DNA of 64,000 nt from Hyphomonadaceae bacterium. Lineage in GTDB: Bacteria > Pseudomonadota > Alphaproteobacteria > Caulobacterales > Aquidulcibacteraceae. The stretch covers positions 82,725 through 146,724 of the forward strand of contig JAEUMP010000010.1 of NCBI GenBank assembly GCA_016791445.1. The letters are read 5' to 3'. A model generated the notes under the pieces. That model worked only from the letters and a program-made list of their open reading frames with translations, was not told where the DNA came from and did not search any database. This document shows, one piece after another, positions 1 to 7,351 of the stretch (positions within the stretch are counted from its first letter, which is position 1; the number at the start of each line of letters is the position of its first letter). Made by a program: the position numbers and the translations under genes.

Positions 1-949
1 GAAAATGCTGGAAGGCGAAAAAGCCAAGCTGCTGGCGATGGAAGACGCGTTGCGCGGTCGCGTGATCGGGCAGGAAGAAGCGCTGCGGGCGGTGTCCGAT
101 GCGGTGCGTCGTGCGCGTGCGGGCCTGCAGGATCCCAACCGGCCCATCGGCTCCTTCATGTTCCTCGGGCCGACGGGCGTCGGCAAGACGGAGCTGACGA
201 AAGCACTCGCGGGCTTCCTCTTCGACGACGACAGCGCAATGACGCGCATCGACATGAGCGAGTACATGGAGAAGCACTCCGTCTCGCGTCTGATCGGCGC
301 GCCTCCGGGCTATGTCGGCTACGAGGAGGGCGGCGCGCTCACCGAGGCCGTGCGGCGTCGCCCGTATCAGGTCGTGCTCTTCGACGAGATCGAGAAGGCG
401 CACCCGGACGTGTTCAACGTGCTCCTGCAGGTGCTTGACGACGGGCGCCTCACGGATGGTCAGGGCCGCACTGTCGACTTCAAGAACGTGATCCTCATCA
501 TGACGTCGAACTCCGGCGCGCAGTTCCTTGCCGAGCAGGCCGAAGGCGGCGACATCGAGGATGTTCGCGACCTCGTCATGGGCGAGATCCGTGCGCGCTT
601 CCGGCCGGAATTCCTGAATCGCATCGACGAGATCATTCTCTTCCGTCGCCTGCAGAAGGCGCAGATGGGGCAGATCGTGTCGATCCAGCTCAAGCGTCTG
701 GAAAAGCTCTTGGCCGATCGCGACATCACGCTCTATCTCGACGAACGCGCCCGCACGCGGCTTGCGCAACTCGGCTACGATCCCGCCTATGGCGCGCGTC
801 CGCTGAAGCGCACCATCCAACGCGAAATCCAGGACCCGCTCGCGCGGCTCATTCTGGAAGGCCGTGTGCACGATGGAGAGACGGTGCGCGTCAGCCATGA
901 CGGCAACGACTTCCTCTTCAACGGCGCGACGCAGAAGAAGGCGGCGTAG
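1..949 (+). CDS. clpB: Chaperone ClpB, C-terminal part (truncated by window edge)
   Basis: This is the second AAA+ ATPase module and C-terminal domain of the ClpB/Hsp104 disaggregase, which works with DnaK to pull proteins out of aggregates in the cytoplasm. Numbering from the methionine at base 5: Walker A GPTGVGKT at 55-62, substrate pore loop GYVGYEEGG at 102-110, Walker B VVLFDE at 123-128, sensor 1 TSN at 167-169, and sensor 2 GARPLKR near 262. The reading frame is open back to base 1 and family members have about 860 residues, so roughly two thirds of the gene (N domain, first AAA+ module, middle coiled coil) lies upstream of the window. The stop is followed at once by a strong GC hairpin. 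Identification is secure; the methionine at base 5 is internal, not the real start. Confidence 0.97.
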   Translation, partial: KMLEGEKAKLLAMEDALRGRVIGQEEALRAVSDAVRRARAGLQDPNRPIGSFMFLGPTGVGKTELTKALAGFLFDDDSAMTRIDMSEYMEKHSVSRLIGAPPGYVGYEEGGALTEAVRRRPYQVVLFDEIEKAHPDVFNVLLQVLDDGRLTDGQGRTVDFKNVILIMTSNSGAQFLAEQAEGGDIEDVRDLVMGEIRARFRPEFLNRIDEIILFRRLQKAQMGQIVSIQLKRLEKLLADRDITLYLDERARTRLAQLGYDPAYGARPLKRTIQREIQDPLARLILEGRVHDGETVRVSHDGNDFLFNGATQKKAA

Positions 950-954
950 TTGCT

Positions 955-1090
955 CCCTCTCCCGCGCCAGAGCGGGAGAGGGACACGCGAGCATCGCGAG
1001 CGAGGGTGAGGGCGCAGACTTTCAGGACAAGACTAGTTCTGCACCACCGCGCCCTCACCCTGATCGCTTGCGCGATCTTTCCCTCTCCCG
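955..1090. repeat. REP-like long inverted repeat after clpB
   Basis: Two nested structures are visible. A perfect 11-bp stem (955-965 with 972-982, loop of 6) lies just after the clpB stop. A long imperfect inverted repeat has arms of about 41 bases at 974-1015 and 1049-1089, separated by about 33 bases. Both arms carry the blocks GGGAGAGGG and GGGTGAGGGCGC in the same order when one is reverse-complemented. The element fills the space between two convergent genes, as extragenic palindromic repeats usually do. There is no T-run, so an intrinsic terminator is less likely than a REP/BIME-type repeat, though it may end transcription from both sides. Confidence 0.75.
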
Positions 1091-1091
1091 C

Positions 1092-1532
1092 TCAGGCGCG
1101 GGAGACGGAGGTCGGTTCGCGCATCACGCCGCTCGCCATGACGGGGACGAGATAGCCGGCGAGGAGCGCGGTGTTCGAGACGGCGTTGAGAGAGAAACCC
1201 GTCGCGATCGAGATCGCACCGTCGATGATGTACCAGACGAAAATCCCCGCCGTGATCATCCGCCAGACCGGCGCCGCACGCTCGCCGAGCCGGTGCGCGG
1301 CGTCGATGACGGCGCCGAGGGTCAGCCCCCAGCCGAGCGTCACGGCGCCCATCAGGCCGACGCTGAAGCGCGCGGTCGCGTCGAAATCCGGGCGGCCCTG
1401 GCTGCCGAGGACATCGTAGAGCGTGCGTACGAGACCGTCCGTCGCGGGAAACGCGCCGCTTGCGAGCACGGCGCCGAACACGATCACCGCGCCGCACCAG
1501 ATCTTCATCCATGATTGCCAGAACGGCGACAT
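1092..1532 (-). CDS. Small integral membrane protein, unknown function
   Basis: A protein of 146 residues with about four hydrophobic segments and a short charged C-terminus. I do not recognise a characterised family. The start is chosen at the ATG at 1532, because the minus strand shows AAGGGAG about six bases before it; an in-frame upstream ATG at 1583 lacks such a site and would add a polar, non-membrane extension. It converges on clpB across the inverted repeat and lies 87 bases downstream of an EamA transporter gene on the same strand, so the two could share a transcript. No catalytic motif is visible. Confidence 0.7.
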   Translation of the reverse strand: MSPFWQSWMKIWCGAVIVFGAVLASGAFPATDGLVRTLYDVLGSQGRPDFDATARFSVGLMGAVTLGWGLTLGAVIDAAHRLGERAAPVWRMITAGIFVWYIIDGAISIATGFSLNAVSNTALLAGYLVPVMASGVMREPTSVSRA

Positions 1533-1619
1533 ACGTCTCTCCCTTGCTTGAGCCAGGGAAGTTTCCGGCGCAACGCGCGGCAAACCAATTACGTCGCAGG
1601 TAATGCGAACGGTCGCGCG

Positions 1620-2519
1620 CTAGTCGCCGATCGGTGTTTGCGGGGCGGGCGCCGGGCGTGTTCGCTGTTCTTCCCACGCTGCAAAAAGGCACGCGGCGAT
1701 GATGAGCGCGGCGCCCGCATAGACCTGAACGCGCGGGACTTCGTCGAAGAAGAGGAATCCGAACGCCGAAGCCCAGATCAGCGCCGTGAACTCGATCGGC
1801 GCCAGGCGCTGCGCTTCCGCGCGCGCATACGCCTTGATGAGCACATACCAGCCGAGCGCGCCGAGCGTGCCCATCACGAAGAACCAGCCGAGATCCTCGA
1901 CCGGCGGCAGGGGCGAAAGCGCCACCGCCGGGCCGGCGACGATCGCCATCGGCAACAATGTCTGCATCAATCCCACCACCGGCGCGCCGTCGCGGTCCGC
2001 GCGTTGCCGCAGGAGCGCGACGGAAAATGCATACGTCACCGCCGCCGTCAGGGCCGCTGCGATGCCGGTGAGGCGTTCCGGCGATTGCTGTTCGATGGGT
2101 GCGCCGCTCGCCGCCACAAGGGCGCCGATAAATCCTACGATGCCGGCGCCGACGCTCGTCGCACGCGGCTTTTCGCCGAGCACGAGCCACGCCGCGAAAG
2201 GAATGAGCAGCGGCGCGAGAAAGCCGATCGTGATCGCTTCCACGAGTTCAAGCACGCCGAGCGCGTAGAAGAAGCAGAAGGCCGATGTCGCAATCAGGAA
2301 GCCGCGCACAGCGTGCGCGCGCACCATTTCGAGCGTGATCGCCGGTCGCCCCGCCGCGTTCCAGATAGCGCCTGCGGCGGCGGCGCCGAAGACGTACCGC
2401 CCGAACGCGATCGCCAGCGCGCTGTTCGTCGCCGACAGCTGCTTGATCACGGCGTCCATGACGCACAGGAGCGCGGTGCCGATGACGGCGAGCGCGACGG
2501 GGGACAGGCGCTGAAGCAT
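1620..2519 (-). CDS. EamA/DMT-family transporter
   Basis: A 299-residue inner-membrane protein with about ten hydrophobic helices arranged as two tandem EamA repeats (roughly residues 5-140 and 150-290), the typical size and fold of drug/metabolite exporters. The N-terminal repeat has the usual pattern of a first helix followed by a short ALAIAFGRYVFG segment, and the second begins around ALTAAVTYAFSVALLRQ. The substrate cannot be inferred from sequence; relatives move amino acids, nucleosides or other small metabolites. Upstream lies a 391-base stretch without genes. Confidence 0.9.
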   Translation of the reverse strand: MLQRLSPVALAVIGTALLCVMDAVIKQLSATNSALAIAFGRYVFGAAAAGAIWNAAGRPAITLEMVRAHAVRGFLIATSAFCFFYALGVLELVEAITIGFLAPLLIPFAAWLVLGEKPRATSVGAGIVGFIGALVAASGAPIEQQSPERLTGIAAALTAAVTYAFSVALLRQRADRDGAPVVGLMQTLLPMAIVAGPAVALSPLPPVEDLGWFFVMGTLGALGWYVLIKAYARAEAQRLAPIEFTALIWASAFGFLFFDEVPRVQVYAGAALIIAACLFAAWEEQRTRPAPAPQTPIGD

Positions 2520-2824
2520 CGGCGGCTTCTAGCGCGCCGGACGAGTCGGGCCAGAGGAGAAAATAAACGTAGACACGCTGCGCTTCTCCCGACTGCCCGA
2601 TTTCCCACGCCCAACGGATCGGCGGTCGCACTCGCCGTCGGCGCGCCTTCGACGATCTCGCTTGGCAGAGTCTGGCAGGGATTGGCGCATCGCGGCGCTT
2701 CAGCGCTTGAAAGGGCTCCCGAAAACCGGCTGTAGCCGTCGCAATCCGGCGGGGTCTGACAGGTTCTGGCGCAGTTTGGCGCAGTTAGACGCTGTTTGCG
2801 GCGATCTGGCGCTTGGGGCGCATG
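2520..2824. other. Non-coding stretch with degenerate short repeats
   Basis: This part of the 391-base gap holds no convincing gene on either strand. Between about 2665 and 2815 there are many imperfect copies of a short TCTGGCGCAG/TTTGGCGCAG-like unit, for example at 2766-2788. No tRNA fold or attachment-site pattern was recognised. The rest of the gap (from 2825) is the promoter and operator-like region of the next operon. Confidence 0.4.
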
Positions 2825-2829
2825 GGAGG

Positions 2830-2913
2830 CTTGTCTTTTAGTATGGGGTGCTTGACATGCGCGGCGGAGGTTGTAAAAGAAACTTGTCTTTCAGTCATGG
2901 AGGCTTGTCCATG
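2830..2913 (+). promoter_or_regulatory. Promoter flanked by a 30-bp direct repeat (operator-like)
   Basis: A near-consensus promoter is visible: TTGACA at 2852-2857, a 16-base spacer, and TAAAAG at 2874-2879. Two copies of an approximately 30-base imperfect direct repeat sit at 2830-2859 and 2883-2913, with period 53. They begin CTTGTCTTTTAGTATGG and CTTGTCTTTCAGTCATGG, and both run on into CTTGACATG or CTTGTCCATG. The first overlaps the -35 element and the second covers the likely transcribed leader and the ATG at 2911. The downstream XRE-type regulator (3929-4147) is the obvious candidate ligand; this is an inference. Confidence 0.55.
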
Positions 2914-3840
2914 GGCCCTCTGCCCCTGTCGTCCACACCGCCGGCCGCCCGTCCGTCGCTCCTGCGCGCAGCGCTGACCGTCGGGGGCGTCTTCGCCCTG
3001 CTGTCGGCGACCGGGGCGCCGACGCCGAAGACACTGAAGCGTCTCGTCGACGCCGGGGCGTCTGCGGAAGCGGCGACCGTCGCACTGCACGTCGCACCGG
3101 TGTTGATCGCGGTGGTCGGACTGACGGCGGGCCTGCTCCTCGTGCGCGGGCGAGGCGGCGTCATGAAGAGCGCGGTGCTCGCCGTCGTCGGCGGAGTGAT
3201 CGGCTTTCTCACGGCTTTCTGCCTCGAGCTCTTCGTGGGCGTCCTGCCGCTGCTGGAGATCGTTACCGGCCCGCTCCGTGAGGCCACCGTTGTCGACGTG
3301 GCGGCTTGGTCTCTCGCCACCCTGTCGCTCGTGTTCGGCTGCATGACGCTGGCGATCGCGCGCTTCGGTGCGCCGGCGATGCAGGCGATCAACTTCGAAG
3401 CGCTCGATCCGGAGTGTCTCGAAGTGCGCAAGGCGGATCGCAGCATGTTCCTGCAATCGGGTTATGGCATGATCGGCCAGGCCGTGTTTGTCGGCGCGCT
3501 CGCGGTGTTGCACCAGCTTTCGCCGGACGCATCGGGGGCATTGCGCGGGGGCGCCAGCGTCGTACTCGCGCTCGGCCTCATCGCCTTCACCGCAAGCTCG
3601 TGGATCCTGTGGCGCCGGATGGACGAACTCATGCGCCGCATGGTGGTGGAGTCCTACGCGTGGACAGGGCTCTTCGCGACCGTGGGGTTGATGGCATGGG
3701 CGACGATCGACGCGCTCACCGGCGCTACGGCGTTCAGCGCGTACGCCGGCATCGTGATCCTGCTCTTCCTGCAGACTTTCGTGACGATGTTCATCGCTGC
3801 AGGTTTCGGTGCGCCGGGCGGACGGAAGGAAGCGCAGTGA
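2911..3840 (+). CDS. Multi-pass membrane protein, first gene of an XRE-regulator operon
   Basis: A 309-residue protein with about eight hydrophobic segments spread along its length and short charged loops; a soluble loop near the middle reads FEALDPECLEVRKADRS. No known domain is recognised. The ATG at 2911 is preferred to an in-frame codon at 2848 because GGAGG sits seven to eight bases before it and the region upstream looks like promoter. The gene is followed 88 bases later by a small XRE regulator and then another membrane protein on the same strand. This resembles the common arrangement in which a YozG-type small repressor controls a neighbouring membrane-protein gene of unknown role. 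Confidence 0.8.
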   Translation: MGPLPLSSTPPAARPSLLRAALTVGGVFALLSATGAPTPKTLKRLVDAGASAEAATVALHVAPVLIAVVGLTAGLLLVRGRGGVMKSAVLAVVGGVIGFLTAFCLELFVGVLPLLEIVTGPLREATVVDVAAWSLATLSLVFGCMTLAIARFGAPAMQAINFEALDPECLEVRKADRSMFLQSGYGMIGQAVFVGALAVLHQLSPDASGALRGGASVVLALGLIAFTASSWILWRRMDELMRRMVVESYAWTGLFATVGLMAWATIDALTGATAFSAYAGIVILLFLQTFVTMFIAAGFGAPGGRKEAQ

Positions 3841-3928
3841 TGCGAACTGTCCCGACGCCACCAAACGCCGCTCCGCTCATTCGCATCGCACGGGAACCGA
3901 CGCAATGCACTTTCTTCCGGACTGCGAA

Positions 3929-4147
3929 ATGAAGAACCGTCTCCGTGTCCTGCGCGCAGAGCGCGCCTGGAGCCAGGCCGATCTTGCCGAACATCTCGGC
4001 GTGTCGCGCCAGACCGTGAACGCCATCGAGGTGGAGAAGTACGATCCGTCTCTGCCGCTCGCCTTCAAGATCGCGCGTCTCTTCGCGTTGCCGATCGAGC
4101 AGGTCTTTTCCGACGATGACGACAGCGCCGCGAAGGCGGCGGAGTAG
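3929..4147 (+). CDS. XRE-family (Cro/CI-type) helix-turn-helix regulator
   Basis: A 72-residue DNA-binding protein made almost entirely of one HTH_3 domain (residues 3-58). The helix-turn-helix reads SQADLAEHLGVSRQTVNAIE, followed by the VEKYDPSLPLAFKIARLF pattern typical of the short YozG/YgzD-like regulators. An acidic tail (SDDDDS) follows. The ATG at 3929 is chosen because it starts right before the domain; an ATG at 3905 would add eight residues. Its stop is five bases before the next membrane-protein gene, so they are probably cotranscribed. It likely represses its own operon through the repeats at 2830-2913. Confidence 0.9.
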   Translation: MKNRLRVLRAERAWSQADLAEHLGVSRQTVNAIEVEKYDPSLPLAFKIARLFALPIEQVFSDDDDSAAKAAE

Positions 4148-4151
4148 GGCC

Positions 4152-4622
4152 ATGACGAAACTGACCGAAACCTCCGGAGCCGCCAAAAGCCGCCGCAAAT
4201 TGAAGGTCTGGCAGTGGTATCTCATCGCCTGCCTCGTCGCTGGCGGCATCTACGGGTTCGTGAGTGAGATGGACTTCGCGCTCGTGAAGTCGCCCGTCAC
4301 GATCCTGATTGTGGCAGCCGTTGTCGTGGTGTTCGCGATGGTCGTGAGCCTCATCTGGATGAACGAGATCGACGAACTGGCGCGGCAAGCGCACTACGAA
4401 GCCTGGTTCTGGGGCGGATCGACGGGACTTGGTTTCCTGCTCTTCCTCATGCTCGCGGCGCCCGCGCTTCCCGGTCTGATCGATTTTCAGGCGATCGAGG
4501 ACATGATGGCGCCCTTCGCTGGCGAAGGCGGCGCGTTCCTCGGCGGCGTGATGGCGAGCATCCTGATCCTGACGCTCTGCTACGGCGCGTGGTGGATCTT
4601 CTTCTGGCTCCGCAAGCGATGA
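4152..4622 (+). CDS. Membrane protein with four predicted helices
   Basis: A 156-residue protein: a basic N-terminal tail, then four hydrophobic segments at about 27-45, 55-75, 90-115 and 135-152, and a basic end (WLRKR), which suggests cytoplasmic termini. It starts four bases after the XRE regulator stop and overlaps the next small reading frame by ATGA, so it is part of the same operon. Proteins paired with small XRE regulators in this way are common in bacteria and have no agreed function. No catalytic motif is seen. Confidence 0.8.
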   Translation: MTKLTETSGAAKSRRKLKVWQWYLIACLVAGGIYGFVSEMDFALVKSPVTILIVAAVVVVFAMVVSLIWMNEIDELARQAHYEAWFWGGSTGLGFLLFLMLAAPALPGLIDFQAIEDMMAPFAGEGGAFLGGVMASILILTLCYGAWWIFFWLRKR

Positions 4623-4774
4623 GCGTGATGGCTGAAACACGATTGAAACACGTCGCGATGCGCGTGCAACACGCCGTCACGCACCCGACACGGAACCTGT
4701 TCATCTTCGTTCATGTCGGGCTGCAGCAAACGGGATTGCGGGCCGGCGACGAGGGACAGCGGAGGCGGAAATGA
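4619..4774 (+). CDS. Possible 51-residue protein linked by ATGA overlaps on both sides
   Basis: The frame begins with an ATG that overlaps the previous stop (ATGA at 4619-4622) and ends with a TGA that overlaps the next start (ATGA at 4771-4774). The product has 51 residues, is histidine- and arginine-rich (RLKHVAMRVQHAVTHP), and has no recognised domain. Overlaps on both ends argue for translational coupling, but a frame this short can arise by chance in GC-rich DNA. I regard it as plausible, not proven. Confidence 0.4.
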   Translation: MSVMAETRLKHVAMRVQHAVTHPTRNLFIFVHVGLQQTGLRAGDEGQRRRK

Positions 4775-4980
4775 GAGTGATTGCATTCGATGAAGCCGTC
4801 GCCGCGCGGGCGCCCACAATGCCGTTGAGCGAGAGTGAGAAGGCGATGCTCTTCGATCTCGCCATCGCTGCGGCGGGCCGCGAACCGTCACGGGCGGAAG
4901 CGTTCCAGGCGGCGCCGCTGATCGACGCCTTCGCGCGCGCCTACGTCGCCATCAGGGATCGCGAGGAAGGCCTCGTGTGA
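4771..4980 (+). CDS. Small hypothetical soluble protein (69 aa)
   Basis: A 69-residue acidic, helical protein without recognised domain; the middle (LSESEKAMLFDLAIAAAGRE) looks like an amphipathic helix. A GGAGG motif about eight bases before the ATG at 4771 supports this start. It lies at the end of the XRE/membrane-protein cluster and 40 bases before the TraB/GumN lipoprotein gene, all on the plus strand. No function can be proposed. Confidence 0.55.
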   Translation: MRVIAFDEAVAARAPTMPLSESEKAMLFDLAIAAAGREPSRAEAFQAAPLIDAFARAYVAIRDREEGLV

Positions 4981-5020
4981 GCAAGTCGGCGTTGGACGCC
5001 GCAAGCAGGGGAAGACCGAC

Positions 5021-5947
5021 ATGATGAGAAAGCTATTGATCGCCGCTGCGGCGGGCGCGCTCGCGCTCGTCTCGGGATGCGCCACCGCGCAGCAAACGAC
5101 GCCGAGCATCGCCGCGGCGCCGGAACCGGCGCTCTGGGTCGTGCGCGACGCAGACTCCAAGATCTATCTCTACGGCACGATACATCTGCGCAAAGCGGGT
5201 GCGAGCTGGGGCGGGCCGGCTGCAGAACGCGCTCTCGGAGAAGCGCAGGAGGTGTGGACCGAGATCGAGATGGATCCCGCGCGGGAAGGCGAGATGCAGG
5301 GGCTCGTCGTGAAGTACGGGATCGATACGGCGCGTCCGCTGTCGTCGAAAGTCTCGCCTGAGCGCTGGACCCAGATCCAGACTGCGGCCGCCGGGTTCGG
5401 CATGCCGACCGCCAACATCGAACCGATGAAGCCCTGGCTCGCGAGTCTGACCTTCTCGATCCTGCCGATGATGAAGGCCGGCTACGATCCGAACGCCGGC
5501 GTCGATCGCGCCATTGATCGTCTCTCCCGCGCCGGCGGCAAGACGATGCGTGCGTTCGAGACGGCCGAGCAGCAACTCCAGTTCTTCTCCACCTTCAGCG
5601 AAACTGCGCAGGTGCAGATGCTCTATCAGGCGCTCGACGACATCAACGAGGGCGCCGCGACGCTCGCCGCGCTGGAAGCCGCCTGGGAGAAGGGCGATGA
5701 CCGTGCGCTCGCCAACGAGATGGTGGCCGAAATGCAGCGCGAATACCCCGAGCTGTATGATGTGCTGCTGAAGCGTCGCAATGCGGCGTGGACTGATACG
5801 CTCGTGAAGGAATTGCAGGGATCGGGTGTTGATTTCGTCGCCGTCGGCGCCGCGCACCTCGTGGGGCCTGACAGCGTGCAGGCGATGCTGCAGGCCCGCA
5901 ACATTTCCGGCGTCACGATCGAGCGTGTCACGCGCGCGCCGTACTGA
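5021..5947 (+). CDS. TraB/GumN-family lipoprotein
   Basis: A 308-residue protein with a lipoprotein signal peptide (lipobox VSGC, cysteine 20) followed by a TraB/GumN fold. The two family signatures are present: YGTIHLRK at about 51-58, and GAAHLVG near 276-282. These motifs belong to the EreA/ChaN-TraB superfamily, whose members are thought to be metal-dependent hydrolases, some of them erythromycin esterases or proteases. GumN members are often found in polysaccharide gene clusters, but this copy is far from the exopolysaccharide locus. It probably faces the periplasm. A strong intrinsic terminator follows at 5975-6008. Confidence 0.9.
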   Translation: MMRKLLIAAAAGALALVSGCATAQQTTPSIAAAPEPALWVVRDADSKIYLYGTIHLRKAGASWGGPAAERALGEAQEVWTEIEMDPAREGEMQGLVVKYGIDTARPLSSKVSPERWTQIQTAAAGFGMPTANIEPMKPWLASLTFSILPMMKAGYDPNAGVDRAIDRLSRAGGKTMRAFETAEQQLQFFSTFSETAQVQMLYQALDDINEGAATLAALEAAWEKGDDRALANEMVAEMQREYPELYDVLLKRRNAAWTDTLVKELQGSGVDFVAVGAAHLVGPDSVQAMLQARNISGVTIERVTRAPY

Positions 5948-5974
5948 AACGAAGTCGTCCGCAACCAGGAAACT

Positions 5975-6008
5975 GCGCTCCGCCTCGCGGCGGGGCGCAC
6001 TTTTTTTT
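5975..6008 (+). terminator. Rho-independent terminator of the TraB/GumN gene
   Basis: A 10-bp GC-rich stem (5975-5984 with 5989-5998, one G-T pair, tetraloop TCGC) is followed by eight consecutive T residues at 6001-6008. The T-run abuts the stop of the convergent gene at 6008. Confidence 0.9.
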
Positions 6009-6691
6009 CAGGCGCCCACTTGCAGCGCACTCTTCGGCGCCCGCGTGCGATCAAGCAGAAAGCCCAGCGCTGCGATGACGAGATATGCCGCGAGCGCGAT
6101 CGGCGCGGCGCCCTTCAGCGTGTCTGCGGCTTCCTTCGGCCCGAGCTTGTCGTAAGCGTAGAGCGCGACGAAAAGAGCGATGAGCGCCCACGGCGCAATG
6201 CGCCCCGCAGCGCCGAGCGGCTTTGTTGCGCCGAGATAGATCGCGAAGCCGCCGAACAGGACGAGCGCTTCCGCGCCGATGCCGAGTGGGAGCGAATCCC
6301 ACCAGCCAAGCCCGACTTTCTCGCCGTCGAACGTCAGCGGCAGGTCCGGCGCATGCACAAGCCAGTCGGTGATCCAGTGCGAGAAGACGCACGCGCCGAT
6401 GAGCGCGGCCGCCTTCCAGCCGCCGCGCGGATCGAACACGCGATAGACAAGCATGCCGGCAAGCGACCAGATGAGGGCTGCTGGCAAGCTGTGCGTCCAC
6501 GGCATGTGATCGAGACGGAGCGCCGACAGCCGCATGAAGCCGGGCTCGATGCGGCCGTACTCCACGCCCGTCATCACCAGTACGGCCCAGCCGATATCTA
6601 CGGCCTGCACGGCGAGGAAGGCGGCGCCGAGCGAAGGCGGGCGCTTGCCGATCTTGGCCGCAAACGCCGGCCCGTAATGTCCCACGAACAT
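6008..6691 (-). CDS. DUF457/YdjM-like membrane protein (putative metal-dependent hydrolase)
   Basis: A 227-residue membrane protein with about six hydrophobic segments. Conserved polar residues lie near the membrane: GHYGPAF at 4-10, D61-H62 with T66-H67-S68 (DHMPWTHS), and H105/D109/H113 (HWITDWLVH). This spacing of histidines and aspartates resembles the YdjM/DUF457 family of membrane-bound metal-dependent hydrolases, in which they are thought to bind metal; the enzyme activity is unproven. It is convergent with the TraB/GumN gene across a terminator. The ATG at 6691 directly begins the conserved region. Confidence 0.7.
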   Translation of the reverse strand: MFVGHYGPAFAAKIGKRPPSLGAAFLAVQAVDIGWAVLVMTGVEYGRIEPGFMRLSALRLDHMPWTHSLPAALIWSLAGMLVYRVFDPRGGWKAAALIGACVFSHWITDWLVHAPDLPLTFDGEKVGLGWWDSLPLGIGAEALVLFGGFAIYLGATKPLGAAGRIAPWALIALFVALYAYDKLGPKEAADTLKGAAPIALAAYLVIAALGFLLDRTRAPKSALQVGA

Positions 6692-6874
6692 CGTCGCCTC
6701 CCGCTGTCCGGCGCGATGCTGGCCCGCGCCGGTCCGGGCGTCCAGCCATCCGGTCTTGACCGGCTCGGGCGAACGCGGAGTATGCAGATGAGAATGAATC
6801 GCAAATAAGGAGCGATCCGTGCTTTTGCGCAGCCTAGGGGCCGGGACGACAGCAACGCTGCTTCACCTGGACGG

Positions 6875-7351
6875 TCAGGCCGACGGCTGGCTCGGCAGCT
6901 GGCTGGATGGCCTCGTCGATCTCGGCCTGGACGATGAAGGTGCAGGACCGAGGAACGCGGCGAGTGCGTCCGCGACGGCGGCGCGATCCTTCAGCGCGCA
7001 TTCCCAGACCGTGACGCAGGACCAGCCTGCGGAAGAGAGCGCCTCGGTCGCGTCGATGTCGCGCGCGCGATTGCGGGCGATCTTGGCGCGCCAGTAGTCG
7101 GCGTTGGCCTTCGGCATGCGCGCGCCGCGCAGGCAGTCGTGGCCGTGCCAGAAACATCCGTGCACGAAGATCGCCTTGCGGCGGCCGCGCTGCACGATGT
7201 CCGGCCGTCCGGGCAGGTCGCGCGCGTCAAGCCGGTAGCGATGGCCGAGCGCGCGCACGATGGCGCGCACCTTCAGTTCCGGACCCGTGTCGCGCGCCTT
7301 GACCGCCCGCATGACGGCGGCGCGCTTTTCGGGGGCGAAGACGTCCGTCAT
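6875..7351 (-). CDS. vsr: Very-short-patch mismatch repair endonuclease Vsr
   Basis: A 158-residue Vsr nuclease, which nicks next to T:G mismatches made when 5-methylcytosine deaminates. The PD-(D/E)xK-like fold shows its hallmarks: the N-terminal R..MRAVKARDTGPE segment, catalytic Asp51 in LPGRPDI (same number as in the E. coli enzyme), and IFVHGCFWHGHDC (61-73) with the mismatch-wedging aromatic residues and metal-linked histidines. The last 20 or so residues are a Ser/Pro/Arg-rich tail that the family normally lacks. Its start overlaps the stop of the methyltransferase gene by ATGA, so the two are translationally coupled: the methylase creates the mutation hot spot and Vsr repairs it. Confidence 0.95.
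   Translation of the reverse strand: MTDVFAPEKRAAVMRAVKARDTGPELKVRAIVRALGHRYRLDARDLPGRPDIVQRGRRKAIFVHGCFWHGHDCLRGARMPKANADYWRAKIARNRARDIDATEALSSAGWSCVTVWECALKDRAAVADALAAFLGPAPSSSRPRSTRPSSQLPSQPSA

Noticed and set aside
864..1514. A plus-strand frame over the end of clpB and the inverted repeat
   Set aside because: It runs through the repeat and the antisense of the membrane-protein gene, and its product is Arg/Asp-rich without structure.
2660..2820. A tRNA or phage attachment site in the repeat-rich gap
   Set aside because: The short TGGCGCAG-like repeats do not fold into a cloverleaf and no integrase is near.
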